This document shows positions 17,004 through 25,997 of a stretch of DNA of 54,298 bases, piece by piece. Numbering within the stretch: the first letter of the stretch is position 1; every line of letters starts with the position of its first letter. The DNA is from Actinomycetes bacterium. GTDB lineage: Bacteria > Actinomycetota > Actinomycetes > S36-B12 > GCA-2699445. The position numbers were made by a program, and so were the translations under genes. Where the stretch lies: NCBI GenBank assembly GCA_022599915.1, contig JAHZLH010000068.1, forward strand, positions 1 to 54,298, written 5' to 3'. Below the pieces are notes generated by a model, which was given only the letters and a program-made list of their open reading frames with translations, searched no databases and was not told where the DNA came from.

Positions 17004-18044
17004 GTGGATCTTGAGCTCACGGCGGGCGTTTGGCTCGTCACGCTAGCCGTCATACTCGGGCTCTTTGTTCTGGACCTCGGTATGGCGGTTGCCCGCCCGC
17101 ATGCAGTGGGGTTCCGCGAGGCCGCGATCTGGTCAGTCTTCTACATTGGCGTCGCCATCGTCTTTGGCATTGTGTTCAGCGTGTGGGCCGGGGGTGATTT
17201 CGGGGCGCAGTACTTTGCCGGCTATATCGTGGAAAAGACGTTGTCGATCGACAACTTGTTTGTCTTCGTAATCATCATGTCGGCGTTCGCGGTACCGCCC
17301 CAGCACCAGCAGAAACTCCTCATTTTGGGAATCGCGCTGGCGTTAGTCATGCGAGCGATCTTCATCGCCATGGGTGCCGCGCTGCTTGCCTACTTCTCCT
17401 TTATGTTCCTACTTTTCGGCGTTTTGCTGATCTACACCGGGTTCGCCCTATACAAGCACCGTGACGAGGACCCCGATGTTGGCGATAACGTACTCGTGGT
17501 TGCCACTAAGAAACTCCTACCCACCACGGATGAATATGTCGGCGGGAAACTCTTCACCCGGATCAAAGGTAAGCTCACTGCCACCCCGATGTTCATCGGA
17601 CTAATAGCCATCGGCACCACCGATCTGCTGTTCGCATTGGACTCGATCCCCGCCGTTTTCGGCGTGACCTCAGAGCCATATATCGTGTTCGTCGCCAACG
17701 CCTTCGCCCTGCTAGGCCTGCGGGCACTGTTCTTCTTAGTGAAGGGGCTATTAGACCGGCTGGTACATCTGTCAATCGGCCTGGCCATCATTTTGGTGTT
17801 CATCGGCGTCAAGCTCGTCCTGCATTGGGCGCACGGGATCTGGCCGGCAGTTCCTGAAGTAAGCACCGGATTCTCGCTGGCCGTTATCCTCGTCGTCATC
17901 ACCATCACCACAATCACCAGCGTGCTAGCGGTGCGTAAGGATCCGAGCCTGGTCGCTCATGCCGGCTCAGTCCGCGGCCACGACGACACACCAGCGGCGC
18001 CCGCGGCTGAGACTCCCAGTGATGAACGACCCACCGAGTCGTAG
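17004..18044 (+). CDS. TerC/Alx family integral membrane protein
   Basis: The 346-residue protein has about eight to nine transmembrane helices and the two acidic TerC motifs EKTLSIDNLFVFV and DLLFALDSIPAVFG, which carry the conserved intramembrane Asp residues. TerC/Alx proteins are linked to tellurite resistance and, in several bacteria, to manganese export, including metalation of secreted proteins. The C-terminal tail is polar and charged and probably cytoplasmic. The start follows the leaderless pattern; an ATG ten codons upstream is the alternative. It is divergent from the compact FMO-like gene and converges on the MFS exporter. Confidence 0.9.
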   Translation: MDLELTAGVWLVTLAVILGLFVLDLGMAVARPHAVGFREAAIWSVFYIGVAIVFGIVFSVWAGGDFGAQYFAGYIVEKTLSIDNLFVFVIIMSAFAVPPQHQQKLLILGIALALVMRAIFIAMGAALLAYFSFMFLLFGVLLIYTGFALYKHRDEDPDVGDNVLVVATKKLLPTTDEYVGGKLFTRIKGKLTATPMFIGLIAIGTTDLLFALDSIPAVFGVTSEPYIVFVANAFALLGLRALFFLVKGLLDRLVHLSIGLAIILVFIGVKLVLHWAHGIWPAVPEVSTGFSLAVILVVITITTITSVLAVRKDPSLVAHAGSVRGHDDTPAAPAAETPSDERPTES

Positions 18045-18061
18045 CGACCAGCGAGTTGCGC

Positions 18062-19765
18062 CTAGGTGACCAGCCAGATCACTACGTAGATCACGGCCGC
18101 GACTCCGACAAAAATCCCCAGGAACTTCAGCAGCCGCTTCGTTGCGGAGCCAGATGATTCCGCGGCATCGCCGGCTTGCTCTCCCTCAATCGCAGCTACC
18201 CGTCCACCTGGATGACGCAGCGCAGACAACGCCGCCAAGAGCATGACGGCCGCCATCCCGTAGATCACCCAGGTCAGTGCCGAAGCGATGTCACCGGGAA
18301 CCTCGGATAGGAATGCCTCCTGAACTTTTTCGGGCACGTTAGCGAGCGCCCCGGCAGCTCCGCCACTCGTCTGGCCACTCAAACTGCCGACTAGCGCCTC
18401 CGAGGTCGACTCATCCAGGCCAAACTTCTCCGCACTGGCAGCAATCTGGTCTGCGATCTGGTTGGACATGATGGAGCCCAGGATGGCTAAACCCAGCGCA
18501 GCGGCGTAGTTGCGCACCGTCTGCGTGATGCCGGTAACCTCCCCGTAGGTTGCGTTGATCGCCCGGTTTACTGCGTCGGTACTCGCTGGGCCCAGCATTA
18601 GACCTGCACCCGCACCAGCGACCACGATCCACGGCGAGACCGCCCCGGCCGATAGCGAGTCTGCGTTGATCGCCCAGCCGGTGTAGCCCACTGCTCCGAT
18701 AAGCCCACCGAGCAGCATCGGGGGTTTCGAACCACGGGAATCCAGCAGCGCACCACCGACTTGGGCTGCGATGACGAATCCGAGGAAGAACCACATTAGG
18801 AATAGACCAGATTCTTGTGCGCTATATCCGAGTGCGGCCTGGGCGTAGACGCTCAAGAAGAAGAACACCGGGACGAAAGCCATCGATAAGAAAAACAGCA
18901 CCGCGTTGTCCGCCTGGAATGCCCGGTCGGTGAAGATTTGGACCTTGATGAGCGGGTACTCCTGCTTGGTCTCGTAACGCAAAAACAGTGCTAACACGGC
19001 GAAGCCACCGAGTATGCAGCTCCAGGTCGCCGGACTCTCCCACCCCCAAGTTCCCGCCTGTTGGAAGCCGAGGACCGACAGTCCCATGCCAACAATCGTG
19101 AACACCGCCCCGCCCCAGTCGATCGGCTCATCCTGGCGTTGCGTCTCCACATGACACAGGCCGGTAAGGACGAGAGCGATCACCGCGATCGGAATGTTGA
19201 CCCAGAAGATCGACCGCCAGTCCCACTCGACTAGGTACCCGCCGAGCAGTGGACCAATGGCAGTAAGTCCACCGGTGATGGCAAAGAACAGCGCCAGTGC
19301 TCGACCGCGAGTGGAAATCGTAAATGCCGCTACGACGATGGCCAGCGCCGCCGGGAATAGCATGGCGGCGCCGACTCCTTCGATGAAGCGCCAGCCGATC
19401 AACCACACCCCGGCCCACTCCCCGCTGGGTGTCAGCCCGCACATAAGCGAGGAAAAGGCGAAGACGACGGTCCCGATGATGACCATGCGACGATGGCCGT
19501 AGACATCGGCCATCCGACCCATCAGGGCGAAGGTCGCAGCCAATCCCAACAGATACCCGTTGATGATCCACTGAACGGCTTCATCGGAAATGCCGAGATC
19601 TTTCTCGATGACCGGCGCACCGATGGAGACGATCGTCTGATCGATGAAGGTCATCCCGGTGACGAACACCATGGCTGTAATAACCAGCGTGCGCTGCCCG
19701 GAAGATTTGCCGCCAGTGTCGCTGGCGACAGAACTAGTTCCTGTGCTTGATGTTGACTCAGCCAT
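18062..19765 (-). CDS. MFS transporter, DHA2 (14-helix) family
   Basis: The 567-residue protein has 13-14 transmembrane helices. Motifs fit the EmrB/QacA drug:H+ antiporter group: IDQTIVSIGAPVIEKDLG in helix 1, WIINGYLLGLAATFALMGRM and ADVYGHRRM (motif A) after helix 2, and RFIEGVGAAMLFPAALAIV (motif C region). Such proteins export drugs or other small molecules; the substrate is unknown. A Ser/Thr-rich N-terminal tail and an extra C-terminal helix (LGIFVGVAAVIYVVIWLV) are present. An Rrf2-type regulator is divergently placed 104 bases away and could control it, though this is inference. The start has no strong ribosome-binding site. Confidence 0.87.
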   Translation of the reverse strand: MAESTSSTGTSSVASDTGGKSSGQRTLVITAMVFVTGMTFIDQTIVSIGAPVIEKDLGISDEAVQWIINGYLLGLAATFALMGRMADVYGHRRMVIIGTVVFAFSSLMCGLTPSGEWAGVWLIGWRFIEGVGAAMLFPAALAIVVAAFTISTRGRALALFFAITGGLTAIGPLLGGYLVEWDWRSIFWVNIPIAVIALVLTGLCHVETQRQDEPIDWGGAVFTIVGMGLSVLGFQQAGTWGWESPATWSCILGGFAVLALFLRYETKQEYPLIKVQIFTDRAFQADNAVLFFLSMAFVPVFFFLSVYAQAALGYSAQESGLFLMWFFLGFVIAAQVGGALLDSRGSKPPMLLGGLIGAVGYTGWAINADSLSAGAVSPWIVVAGAGAGLMLGPASTDAVNRAINATYGEVTGITQTVRNYAAALGLAILGSIMSNQIADQIAASAEKFGLDESTSEALVGSLSGQTSGGAAGALANVPEKVQEAFLSEVPGDIASALTWVIYGMAAVMLLAALSALRHPGGRVAAIEGEQAGDAAESSGSATKRLLKFLGIFVGVAAVIYVVIWLVT

Positions 19766-19856
19766 AGTTGATCTTTTCGTATCAGCCCCCGCATCGCAGT
19801 GAATGCCGCCAATCGGTCGAAAGCCACGCCAAGGTCGAAGCGCTTAACGAGCGGAG

Positions 19857-19868
19857 TACTGTCGGAAG
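19857..19868 (+). promoter_or_regulatory. Leaderless-type promoter of the Rrf2-family gene
   Basis: TACTGT is followed by CGGAAG and the GTG start of the regulator. No separate ribosome-binding site is needed under this model, although CGGAAG is purine-rich. Confidence 0.5.
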
Positions 19869-20294
19869 GTGCGATTAACCGGCCGGATCGACTACGCCGT
19901 GCGGGCCGCGGTAGAACTCGCGGCTCGACAGGGCTACGTCCCCCTAGATGAACTGGCCGAAGCGCAGGGGCTGCCCACGGAATACGTCAGAGCAGCCATG
20001 CGCGATCTACGCCGGGCTGGGATCGTAGCCAGCAAGCGCGGTCATGACGGCGGCTACGCACTGGATCGCGCAGCAGAGATTGTCACGCTGGCCGACATCA
20101 TCCGAGCGGTGGACGGGCCCCTCACCGAGGTCCGCGGCGAGCGGCCCGATGATGTCAACTACCGCGGTGCCGCCGAACCCTTGCGAGACGTGTGGCTTGC
20201 CCTGCGGGCCCATGAGCGGGCAGTTCTGGAACAGGTCACGCTAGCCGACATCATCAAAGATGATCTGCCTGAAGTCGTCAAGCAGGAGCTCTAG
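19869..20294 (+). CDS. Rrf2-family transcriptional regulator without cysteines
   Basis: The 141-residue winged-helix protein opens with the Rrf2 pattern RLTGRIDYAVRAAVELA. The recognition region is LAEAQGLPTEYVRAAMRDLRRAGIV and the wing SKRGHDGGYALDRA, followed by VTLADIIRAVDGPL. Iron-sulfur Rrf2 proteins (IscR, NsrR) need three cysteines in the later loop; this protein has none at all, so it cannot hold such a cluster through Cys. It must sense something else or act constitutively. The downstream AlkD-like gene is on the same strand. Confidence 0.88.
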   Translation: MRLTGRIDYAVRAAVELAARQGYVPLDELAEAQGLPTEYVRAAMRDLRRAGIVASKRGHDGGYALDRAAEIVTLADIIRAVDGPLTEVRGERPDDVNYRGAAEPLRDVWLALRAHERAVLEQVTLADIIKDDLPEVVKQEL

Positions 20295-20323
20295 CTCAGT
20301 AGCCCAGCTGCTGCCGGGAGCTA
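20292..20323 (+). repeat. Two-part RNA hairpin between the Rrf2 and AlkD-like genes
   Basis: TAGCTC and GAGCTA form an outer six-pair stem. Inside it, AGTAGC and GCTGCT can form six more pairs around a CCA loop, leaving a small bulge. The outer stem begins on the Rrf2 stop codon and ends two bases before the GGGAG ribosome-binding site of the next gene. It could attenuate or uncouple downstream translation, or be a weak terminator. Confidence 0.4.
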
Positions 20324-20335
20324 ATGGGAGAACCG

Positions 20336-21067
20336 ATGAACGAGTTCGGAACCGATGCGTTGCGAGCGGCGCTCGCCGAGCGGTCCGATCCGGCGGTGCA
20401 GAAACATTGGCAGCGTTACCTCAAGGGCGAGGCTGATTTCATCGGCGTGCCGATGGCAGGAGTGCGGGCCACTGTGACCCAGTTCTGGCACAACGGATTG
20501 GTCGACGCTGGTGTTGAGCAGCAGCGACAGGTGTTCTCGGCCTGGGCAGCCCAGCCCTACACCGAGGAGCGACTCGCGGCAGTGCTACTGCTTGCGGAAC
20601 GTCTTGCCAACGAACTGACTGACGACGATCTCGCCATGCTGGTGCAACCGTTGTCCTCCGGCGCTTTTGCCGATTGGAACATCGTGGATTGGTACAGCAC
20701 CAAAGCACTGGCCAAGTTTGTCGCCGGAGGTGACCGAGAACAGCGCAGCGACGCGGTTCTTTCCTGGGCGAACTCAGATCAGTTATGGCAGCGGCGAGCG
20801 GCTGTGGTGAGTTTCGTCCCTCACGCGCAGCAGCCGCGGGACTTTCTTACCGATTTGCCGGAGAAGCTGCTGTTAGCCTGCGACGGCAACATCCAAGCGT
20901 CAGTTGAGCGATTTGCTCACACCGGGGTGGGTTGGCTGCTACGAGAAATGTCGCTCGCCGAACCGGACTTAGTGACGGAATACGTCACTGGCCACCCAGA
21001 ACTCAGTGCCGAAGCTCGTCGGATGGCTACCGCCAAACTGCGACCCGGCCCGTACCGGCGTCGGTAG
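20336..21067 (+). CDS. DNA alkylation repair (AlkD-like HEAT repeat) protein
   Basis: The 243-residue all-helical protein fits the AlkD/AlkC-like HEAT-repeat family that removes positively charged alkylated bases. Supporting segments are KYLKG-like KHWQRYLKGEADFIGVP near residue 30, DWNIVDWYSTKALAKFV in the middle, and LWQRRAAVVSFV plus GVGWLLREMSL toward the C-terminus. These match the order seen in AlkD. The start is the ATG after GGGAG, four codons into a longer frame. It lies 41 bases behind the Rrf2 regulator and may share its transcript. Confidence 0.78.
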   Translation: MNEFGTDALRAALAERSDPAVQKHWQRYLKGEADFIGVPMAGVRATVTQFWHNGLVDAGVEQQRQVFSAWAAQPYTEERLAAVLLLAERLANELTDDDLAMLVQPLSSGAFADWNIVDWYSTKALAKFVAGGDREQRSDAVLSWANSDQLWQRRAAVVSFVPHAQQPRDFLTDLPEKLLLACDGNIQASVERFAHTGVGWLLREMSLAEPDLVTEYVTGHPELSAEARRMATAKLRPGPYRRR

Positions 21068-21208
21068 TACGAGATGCAGTCGAGCCATTACCCGCTCTTG
21101 CGCAGATTCGCCCCGCCTGAGATCAAAATGGCCCTTGCACACGCCAGCACAGATACGTGTTGGGTCAACTGCTGACCTGAACGCCGTCGACGGAAGCGCG
21201 AGCCGCTC

Positions 21209-22033
21209 CTAGGCCTTGTCGGGATCAGCGATCTCGGGGAAAAGGTCTCCCTGGCCAGCCAGCGATCCAGACCGACCACCACCTCGGCCACGAAGCACAA
21301 AAGCGAAACCGACTGCGGCTGCTGCACCGACCAACGGCCCGATCAGATAGATCCAGTAGGTACTCAGCTCGGCGCCGACGAAGTTGGGCCCGAAGGTGCG
21401 GGCTGGATTCATTGAGGCACCCGACAAGGAGGCCGCCCATAGGCCCGCCAAGGCGATATAGGAACCGACTCCAATCGCCGCAATGATCCCGATGTTTTGC
21501 GCACCAGATGCGGTCCCCAAAATGACGCTCACCAATCCGAAGGTCAAAATTGCCTCTGTCGCTAGGGCTGCGAAGTCGGTGGTGCTACTCCCTGGGTAGG
21601 AACCTCCTTCTTTGGCGCTGACAGTGACCAGCCACTGCAAAAACAATGCGGCCGTGGTGGCCGCTAGTAACTGGATAACGATGTAGCCAGGGACTCGACG
21701 CCACGGAAAATCCCCTCGCAGGGCGAACGCACAACTCACAGCGGGATTGAGGTGCGCCCCTGACACTTTTCCCATAAACATGATGATCGCCATGACCATG
21801 GCACCGGGTGCGATCACCGCGGCAGCTTGCGAGAAGGTACCCGGGTACAGCTTTCCCACCATGGGGGCACCAGCTGCGACGAGGACGAGAAAGAATGTCC
21901 CCACAAATTCGGAACATAATCGCCGCCACTCTTGATGTGGATCGGCGAAGTCTTGGATACGAGCCTCAGCATCCGCAGCAAACTGTTGCAACAGACTCGT
22001 ATCATTCGCTGGCGGCTGCTGATCTGCGGTCAC
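21209..22033 (-). CDS. Aquaporin / MIP-family channel
   Basis: The 274-residue membrane protein has six predicted helices and the two channel NPA boxes, HLNPAVS in the first half and SMNPARTFG in the second. Arg after the second NPA is the usual selectivity-filter residue. An N-terminal cytoplasmic extension of about 38 residues precedes helix 1, and the C-terminus is Gly/Arg-rich. Whether it carries water, glycerol or other neutral solutes cannot be read with certainty. The start is a GTG with no clear ribosome-binding site, 27 bases after the stop of the DGYHR protein gene, so both are probably cotranscribed. Confidence 0.85.
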   Translation of the reverse strand: MTADQQPPANDTSLLQQFAADAEARIQDFADPHQEWRRLCSEFVGTFFLVLVAAGAPMVGKLYPGTFSQAAAVIAPGAMVMAIIMFMGKVSGAHLNPAVSCAFALRGDFPWRRVPGYIVIQLLAATTAALFLQWLVTVSAKEGGSYPGSSTTDFAALATEAILTFGLVSVILGTASGAQNIGIIAAIGVGSYIALAGLWAASLSGASMNPARTFGPNFVGAELSTYWIYLIGPLVGAAAAVGFAFVLRGRGGGRSGSLAGQGDLFPEIADPDKA

Positions 22034-22060
22034 GGTTTCGCCGAAGCTTGTGGGTCGTGC

Positions 22061-22477
22061 CTAGCTATCAACATCGATAACACGTGCTGGAATATCGGTG
22101 TTCTCGCTCAGGACGTAGCTGGCGCACACTCGGTGATACCCATCAGCAATCACAGCTGGCAGACCGTGACGAATATTTCCCCGGATCAGCAGTACCGGTG
22201 ACCAAGCCTCCCCATTGACAGCCTTATTCAGATCGATCTGCACGTGCGGGTCATCCGCGCCCAATCGCGGGAGCTGCGCGGCGCGCAGGATGTCTTTCGC
22301 CTTAAACATTTCTATTGGGGCCTTCTCAAGGCGGTCCGCAAGTGTTTGCGCCTCACCAGGAGGTGCGACAAGGCCCAAGTAGTTGGCAGCGGCCGGGTAA
22401 TCATGGTTGTCCGGTTGCTCCTTCCAGTTCACTGAGTCGGCGTCATTGGCAACCTCTGCGACAGATTTTTTTGACAT
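22061..22477 (-). CDS. Uncharacterised ParB/sulfiredoxin-like fold protein (DGYHR motif)
   Basis: The 138-residue protein contains VQIDLNKAVNGEAWSPVLLI followed by GLPAVIADGYHRVCASY. A buried position list followed by DGYHR resembles the catalytic core of ParB N-terminal/sulfiredoxin-like folds (compare DGHHR or NGNRR motifs). I do not recognise a named family and claim no activity. The conserved Asp-Gly-Tyr-His-Arg suggests nucleotide or phosphate handling. Start: ATG with AGAGG upstream. It is the first gene of a likely pair with the aquaporin. Confidence 0.6.
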   Translation of the reverse strand: MSKKSVAEVANDADSVNWKEQPDNHDYPAAANYLGLVAPPGEAQTLADRLEKAPIEMFKAKDILRAAQLPRLGADDPHVQIDLNKAVNGEAWSPVLLIRGNIRHGLPAVIADGYHRVCASYVLSENTDIPARVIDVDS

Positions 22478-22688
22478 GTGTGACCTCTAGACCGTGACGG
22501 GCAGACACCCGCGCTTCGACATGACCCTAGCCGGAATACCGGGGGGTCGCCTGCGCACGGCAGCCGCGGTTTGATCACCGACAACACAGCCACTCACGAT
22601 GGCGGTGGCAAGAATCCTGCTAGCGGCTAAAGTCCGGTGGACCTCGTGCTCACATCGGCAGCGCGACCAAACTGGTCTCGGCGGAGAA

Positions 22689-23666
22689 TCATTGGTTGCC
22701 CGAGTTCTCCTGGAGTGCGACCGCCGCGCTCACGAGGGAAGCAGCCACGACTGCTGCGCCTTCGTCGCTGATCTCCGGCTGAGTCGCAGGCGGTGGCGTC
22801 TTGGGATTGAAAAGAGTTGGCCGCCCCGGGAAGTACTCTTGCCGGACCCACTCGTTGCTATCAGCGAAGGCACGATCGTAGTAGCGCCACACGTAGTCAG
22901 GTTGGCTGTATCGAGGAGAGTTAAAGAATGGCTCGACAAGATTTCGATAGACAAACTGTCGTAACCGACTGAGGTCTTCCTTATTGAGGTAAGTGTGGTC
23001 CCTGGCTAGGACATCGTTGACGTGGTTCATCACTGTGATACCAGTATGCGAGATTTGAGCGTTGGCTCGCGGGAGCTGAACGAAGTCCTCGTAATCGGGA
23101 ATGCCGGCGGCTGCCAAGAAGTCGGTTGTCAGGGAGCCAGCAATGAAACTACTCGACTCAAACACTCGCGGAGTCACAACTGATCCGCCAAAGACTCCCG
23201 CCCAATTCTTCATAGTGGATCGGTGGTCACAGATCAGGTCAAGATAGGGGCTCAGCGGCTCTTGTTGAAGCGACTTGTTGTGCTGTGCTGCGGTAGATGC
23301 CATCGAGTTAGCGATGTCGGCAGGATTTCGCAGATAGACGATTACAAGCGTGGGTTCTAGCCCAAACTTTTCCAGCAGGATCTTCAGATCTTCAATGAGC
23401 TCACGTGACTTCAACCTGGAGTGCAGCCGTTCGGCCGAGCACAAGATTGTGTCGTAGACAGCGGCCGTCTCCAATATTTTTTCAATGTGTGGCCGTGCCT
23501 GCGAGTACCGCTGCGGCCAGCGAACCAACTGCCACAACAGATTTCCCAGACGTTTGCTATACCAAATTTCACGCTCCAACAGCAACTTCCGGTTGGCTTT
23601 CAGGTTCGACTGAATTGAGGTGGATCCAGTCTTTTCCGTGCCGATATGAAGGATAATTTTCGTCAC
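22689..23666 (-). CDS. Sulfotransferase-like protein (PAPS loop)
   Basis: The 325-residue protein begins with KIILHIGTEKTGSTSIQ, the PAPS-binding P-loop of sulfotransferases. LVIVYLRNPADIANS is a good match for the second, 3-prime-phosphate-binding element (Arg-x-Pro followed by a Ser). The family transfers sulfate from PAPS to glycans or small molecules; the acceptor is unknown. The start I prefer is GTG overlapping the stop of the adjacent glycosyltransferase as GTGA, rather than an ATG four codons earlier. It is cytoplasmic by sequence. It pairs with the upstream glycosyltransferase and faces a second sulfotransferase gene. Confidence 0.75.
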   Translation of the reverse strand: MTKIILHIGTEKTGSTSIQSNLKANRKLLLEREIWYSKRLGNLLWQLVRWPQRYSQARPHIEKILETAAVYDTILCSAERLHSRLKSRELIEDLKILLEKFGLEPTLVIVYLRNPADIANSMASTAAQHNKSLQQEPLSPYLDLICDHRSTMKNWAGVFGGSVVTPRVFESSSFIAGSLTTDFLAAAGIPDYEDFVQLPRANAQISHTGITVMNHVNDVLARDHTYLNKEDLSRLRQFVYRNLVEPFFNSPRYSQPDYVWRYYDRAFADSNEWVRQEYFPGRPTLFNPKTPPPATQPEISDEGAAVVAASLVSAAVALQENSGNQ

Positions 23667-24640
23667 GTCGGTGACCATCCAAACCAGCTCGGATCCAGCT
23701 TGATCTTCCGCACCATTCCCAGCATCCGCAGGAAGGGAATCTCGCGCTTGGGCAACATATAGAGCTTTGTGTACAACTCCAACAGGCCATCGTCATCTTG
23801 TTGTTCGTCCAACCGAACAAACTCATCCCATTGGTACTGTCTGTCGCTGTAGCCGTGGCCAACGAACTCGGAGCGTCCCCGCCATTTACGCTTCCAATCG
23901 TCGAAGGACGCGGCATCGAAGTGGAGCACCCACATGCTGCCGCTTGGCTCTCTGCGGAACCTCTCTTCGTCGACTTCTCGAGGGCGATGAATCCCCATGC
24001 GACGTACAACGCCGTTCGGCTTCACTATGGCTTTGCCGCTTACGTGCCCTCGGAAGAATCTTCTTGGCTCCACTTTCGAGAATCCCGTGGTCAGGTGAAG
24101 GCGTTTCGCTTTCCGATACTTCTTTCTGTTGTGCACGCGGAAGAGTGACACATCTTGAAAGGGTCGGGAGATATTGGGATTCGGGGGAATCGCCTCAAGG
24201 ACTCTCAACTGGAGGACCGTCAAACCCTCTGACTCTCGGGCTATCGACTCGTGCAACCCGTCAGGTGCGTACACCAGTTCGTCACTGTCGATGAAGATGA
24301 TCCAGTCAAGATCCTCCGACCTAGTTCGCAATAGCCAATCTGCATTAGCTGTTTGTCGGGGTGGAACCCGCGCGGGCCTTTCCCCCTTTGGCCCCACACC
24401 CGACCAATGCGCTGCGTCACATCTGAACACGGTGACACCTTCAACACCGTCAAGCGCGTCCGCCGCCACATCAGTCGGATCGTCAAAGAACAAGATGATT
24501 TCATCGACACCTAGGTGGCGGTGGTATGAGACAAACTGGAAAGTCTGCTCCGGCGTTGTCTTTAAGACGGTGGCTGTTGCGACCCGTGGTCGCGAACCCG
24601 CAATAGCGTCCGATGGACCCTTTTCCATTTTGGCTCGCAT
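23663..24640 (-). CDS. Glycosyltransferase (Glyco_tranf_2_4 / GT92-like)
   Basis: The 325-residue protein has SYHRHLGVDEIILFFDDPTD near the N-terminus and DLDWIIFIDSDELVYAPDG in the middle, where the DSD triad is the expected nucleotide-sugar and metal site. A basic C-terminal region ends RMLGMVRKIKL. It is the intact relative of the broken gene at 2223-3179 and shows what that gene should look like. The donor and acceptor sugars are unknown. Its stop overlaps the next GTG, so glycosyl transfer and sulfation are probably coupled steps on one product. An internal ATG four codons in is an alternative start. Confidence 0.8.
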   Translation of the reverse strand: MRAKMEKGPSDAIAGSRPRVATATVLKTTPEQTFQFVSYHRHLGVDEIILFFDDPTDVAADALDGVEGVTVFRCDAAHWSGVGPKGERPARVPPRQTANADWLLRTRSEDLDWIIFIDSDELVYAPDGLHESIARESEGLTVLQLRVLEAIPPNPNISRPFQDVSLFRVHNRKKYRKAKRLHLTTGFSKVEPRRFFRGHVSGKAIVKPNGVVRRMGIHRPREVDEERFRREPSGSMWVLHFDAASFDDWKRKWRGRSEFVGHGYSDRQYQWDEFVRLDEQQDDDGLLELYTKLYMLPKREIPFLRMLGMVRKIKLDPSWFGWSPT

Positions 24641-24896
24641 TTACTCAGATCTTCCTTTGGGTCTTCACGCCAATCGACGATCACCCGACAATGAAACATC
24701 AATCGCGACAATCGTAGTATGCGAGTGGCATTTGGCGTCCTACCTAGCCACTCCTCGCCCCCAGAAATCTGCAACTGGGGGCCCGGCTGCCACGACGATC
24801 AGCAAACCCGTAGGTAGCGAAGCCGCCCCCACCCGGTCAACGCACTTCACACTAACCGGCACCTGCGACCCAGATTCAAGTCGAATCCCGCTGTAG

Positions 24897-24908
24897 TACT
24901 CTCTACTC
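24897..24908 (+). promoter_or_regulatory. Leaderless-type promoter of the second sulfotransferase gene
   Basis: TACTCT is followed by CTACTC and the GTG start. The 268-base gap to the divergent glycosyltransferase contains no gene that I can support. Confidence 0.5.
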
Positions 24909-25997
24909 GTGGAACTGGGAGCCATCCCCGAGTCGGGTGTCTTGCTGCACATTGGTGTGATGAAGACCGGAACTACCAGTCTTCAACGAGATCTGTTGGG
25001 TTCACTTGGGCAGTTGCAGCGGTCCAACATCTTGGTGAAGACACCAGACACCTGGTACAAGAACTACAGTCTGATGGACGGCAAACCTGCGCGAGAGCAG
25101 GCCTGGCAGGAACTCGAACAAGAGATTTCGGGTCACACTGGCCGGGTAGTCATTAGCAACGAATCGATCTGCGCGGCAACTGCAGAACAGGCAGAGCGGC
25201 TCGTCAGTCGGCTAGACCGGCCGGTGACGGTCATGGTTTCCATGCGCTCCATGTCCGATCTACTGCCGTCTACCTGGCAGCAGCGGATCAAGATGTGCAG
25301 GAGCCTAAAGCTGTCGTACCAAGATTGGCTCCGTGAGATTATTGCGGACGAGCAGCGCTCGAACGCTGTCTTTTGGGAGAAACAGGATCTCGCCAAAATC
25401 CTGCAAAATTGGGGGGCCGCAGCAGGTGAAGAGAACCTTGTCTTCGTCATGGTCGACAAGAGGTCTCCCGATATCCTTCCTCGAGTGACTGAACGGTTGC
25501 TGGGTCTAGAGCAAACAACGCTAGGAGTCGACGGAAAGCCCCGGGAATCGAATCAATCCTTGTCGTACGACGCAGCAGAGCTCCTGCGACAAGTGGTTCT
25601 AGAATCAGGGCTACCCACCAGGGATAAGCAACGCAAGCTCTCCAAACTCCTTCGCCGAAGACTCGCGCAATCAGAACAAATCCGCGAATCAATTCCGATA
25701 CCCACGTGGGCTGCAGATGGCATCCGGCCGGTGGCCGCAAGCTTCGCAGCTGATCTACGCGCCTCAGCTGCCACTCTCATCGGAGACGTCGATCAACTGG
25801 CTGTACCGACTCGCCCGACTGTCGATTCACTTCCAGAACCAAGTTCAGTCCCATTCCCCTACGCACTCATCGCAAGCAAAGCGGCCCTGGACTTCGGTCT
25901 AGGCAAGCGGTCCGCCAAGTCTTCTGAATCTGAGACCAGTTCGACAGAGCGGCGCTACCGGAAACTGCTCAAGAGTGCTAGGTCTCGGTCCAAGTAG
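24909..25997 (+). CDS. Sulfotransferase-like protein (second copy, divergent)
   Basis: The 362-residue protein has VLLHIGVMKTGTTSLQRDL at the N-terminus, a clean PAPS-binding loop, and VTVMVSMRSMSDLLPSTWQQ as the second PAPS-contact region. It is of the same class as the reverse-strand sulfotransferase but only distantly similar. A charged, Ser-rich C-terminal tail (about 40 residues) follows the core. The start is GTG six bases after TACTCT. Together with the divergent glycosyltransferase-sulfotransferase pair it points to a sulfated glycan, an inference from gene content only. Confidence 0.75.
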   Translation: MELGAIPESGVLLHIGVMKTGTTSLQRDLLGSLGQLQRSNILVKTPDTWYKNYSLMDGKPAREQAWQELEQEISGHTGRVVISNESICAATAEQAERLVSRLDRPVTVMVSMRSMSDLLPSTWQQRIKMCRSLKLSYQDWLREIIADEQRSNAVFWEKQDLAKILQNWGAAAGEENLVFVMVDKRSPDILPRVTERLLGLEQTTLGVDGKPRESNQSLSYDAAELLRQVVLESGLPTRDKQRKLSKLLRRRLAQSEQIRESIPIPTWAADGIRPVAASFAADLRASAATLIGDVDQLAVPTRPTVDSLPEPSSVPFPYALIASKAALDFGLGKRSAKSSESETSSTERRYRKLLKSARSRSK

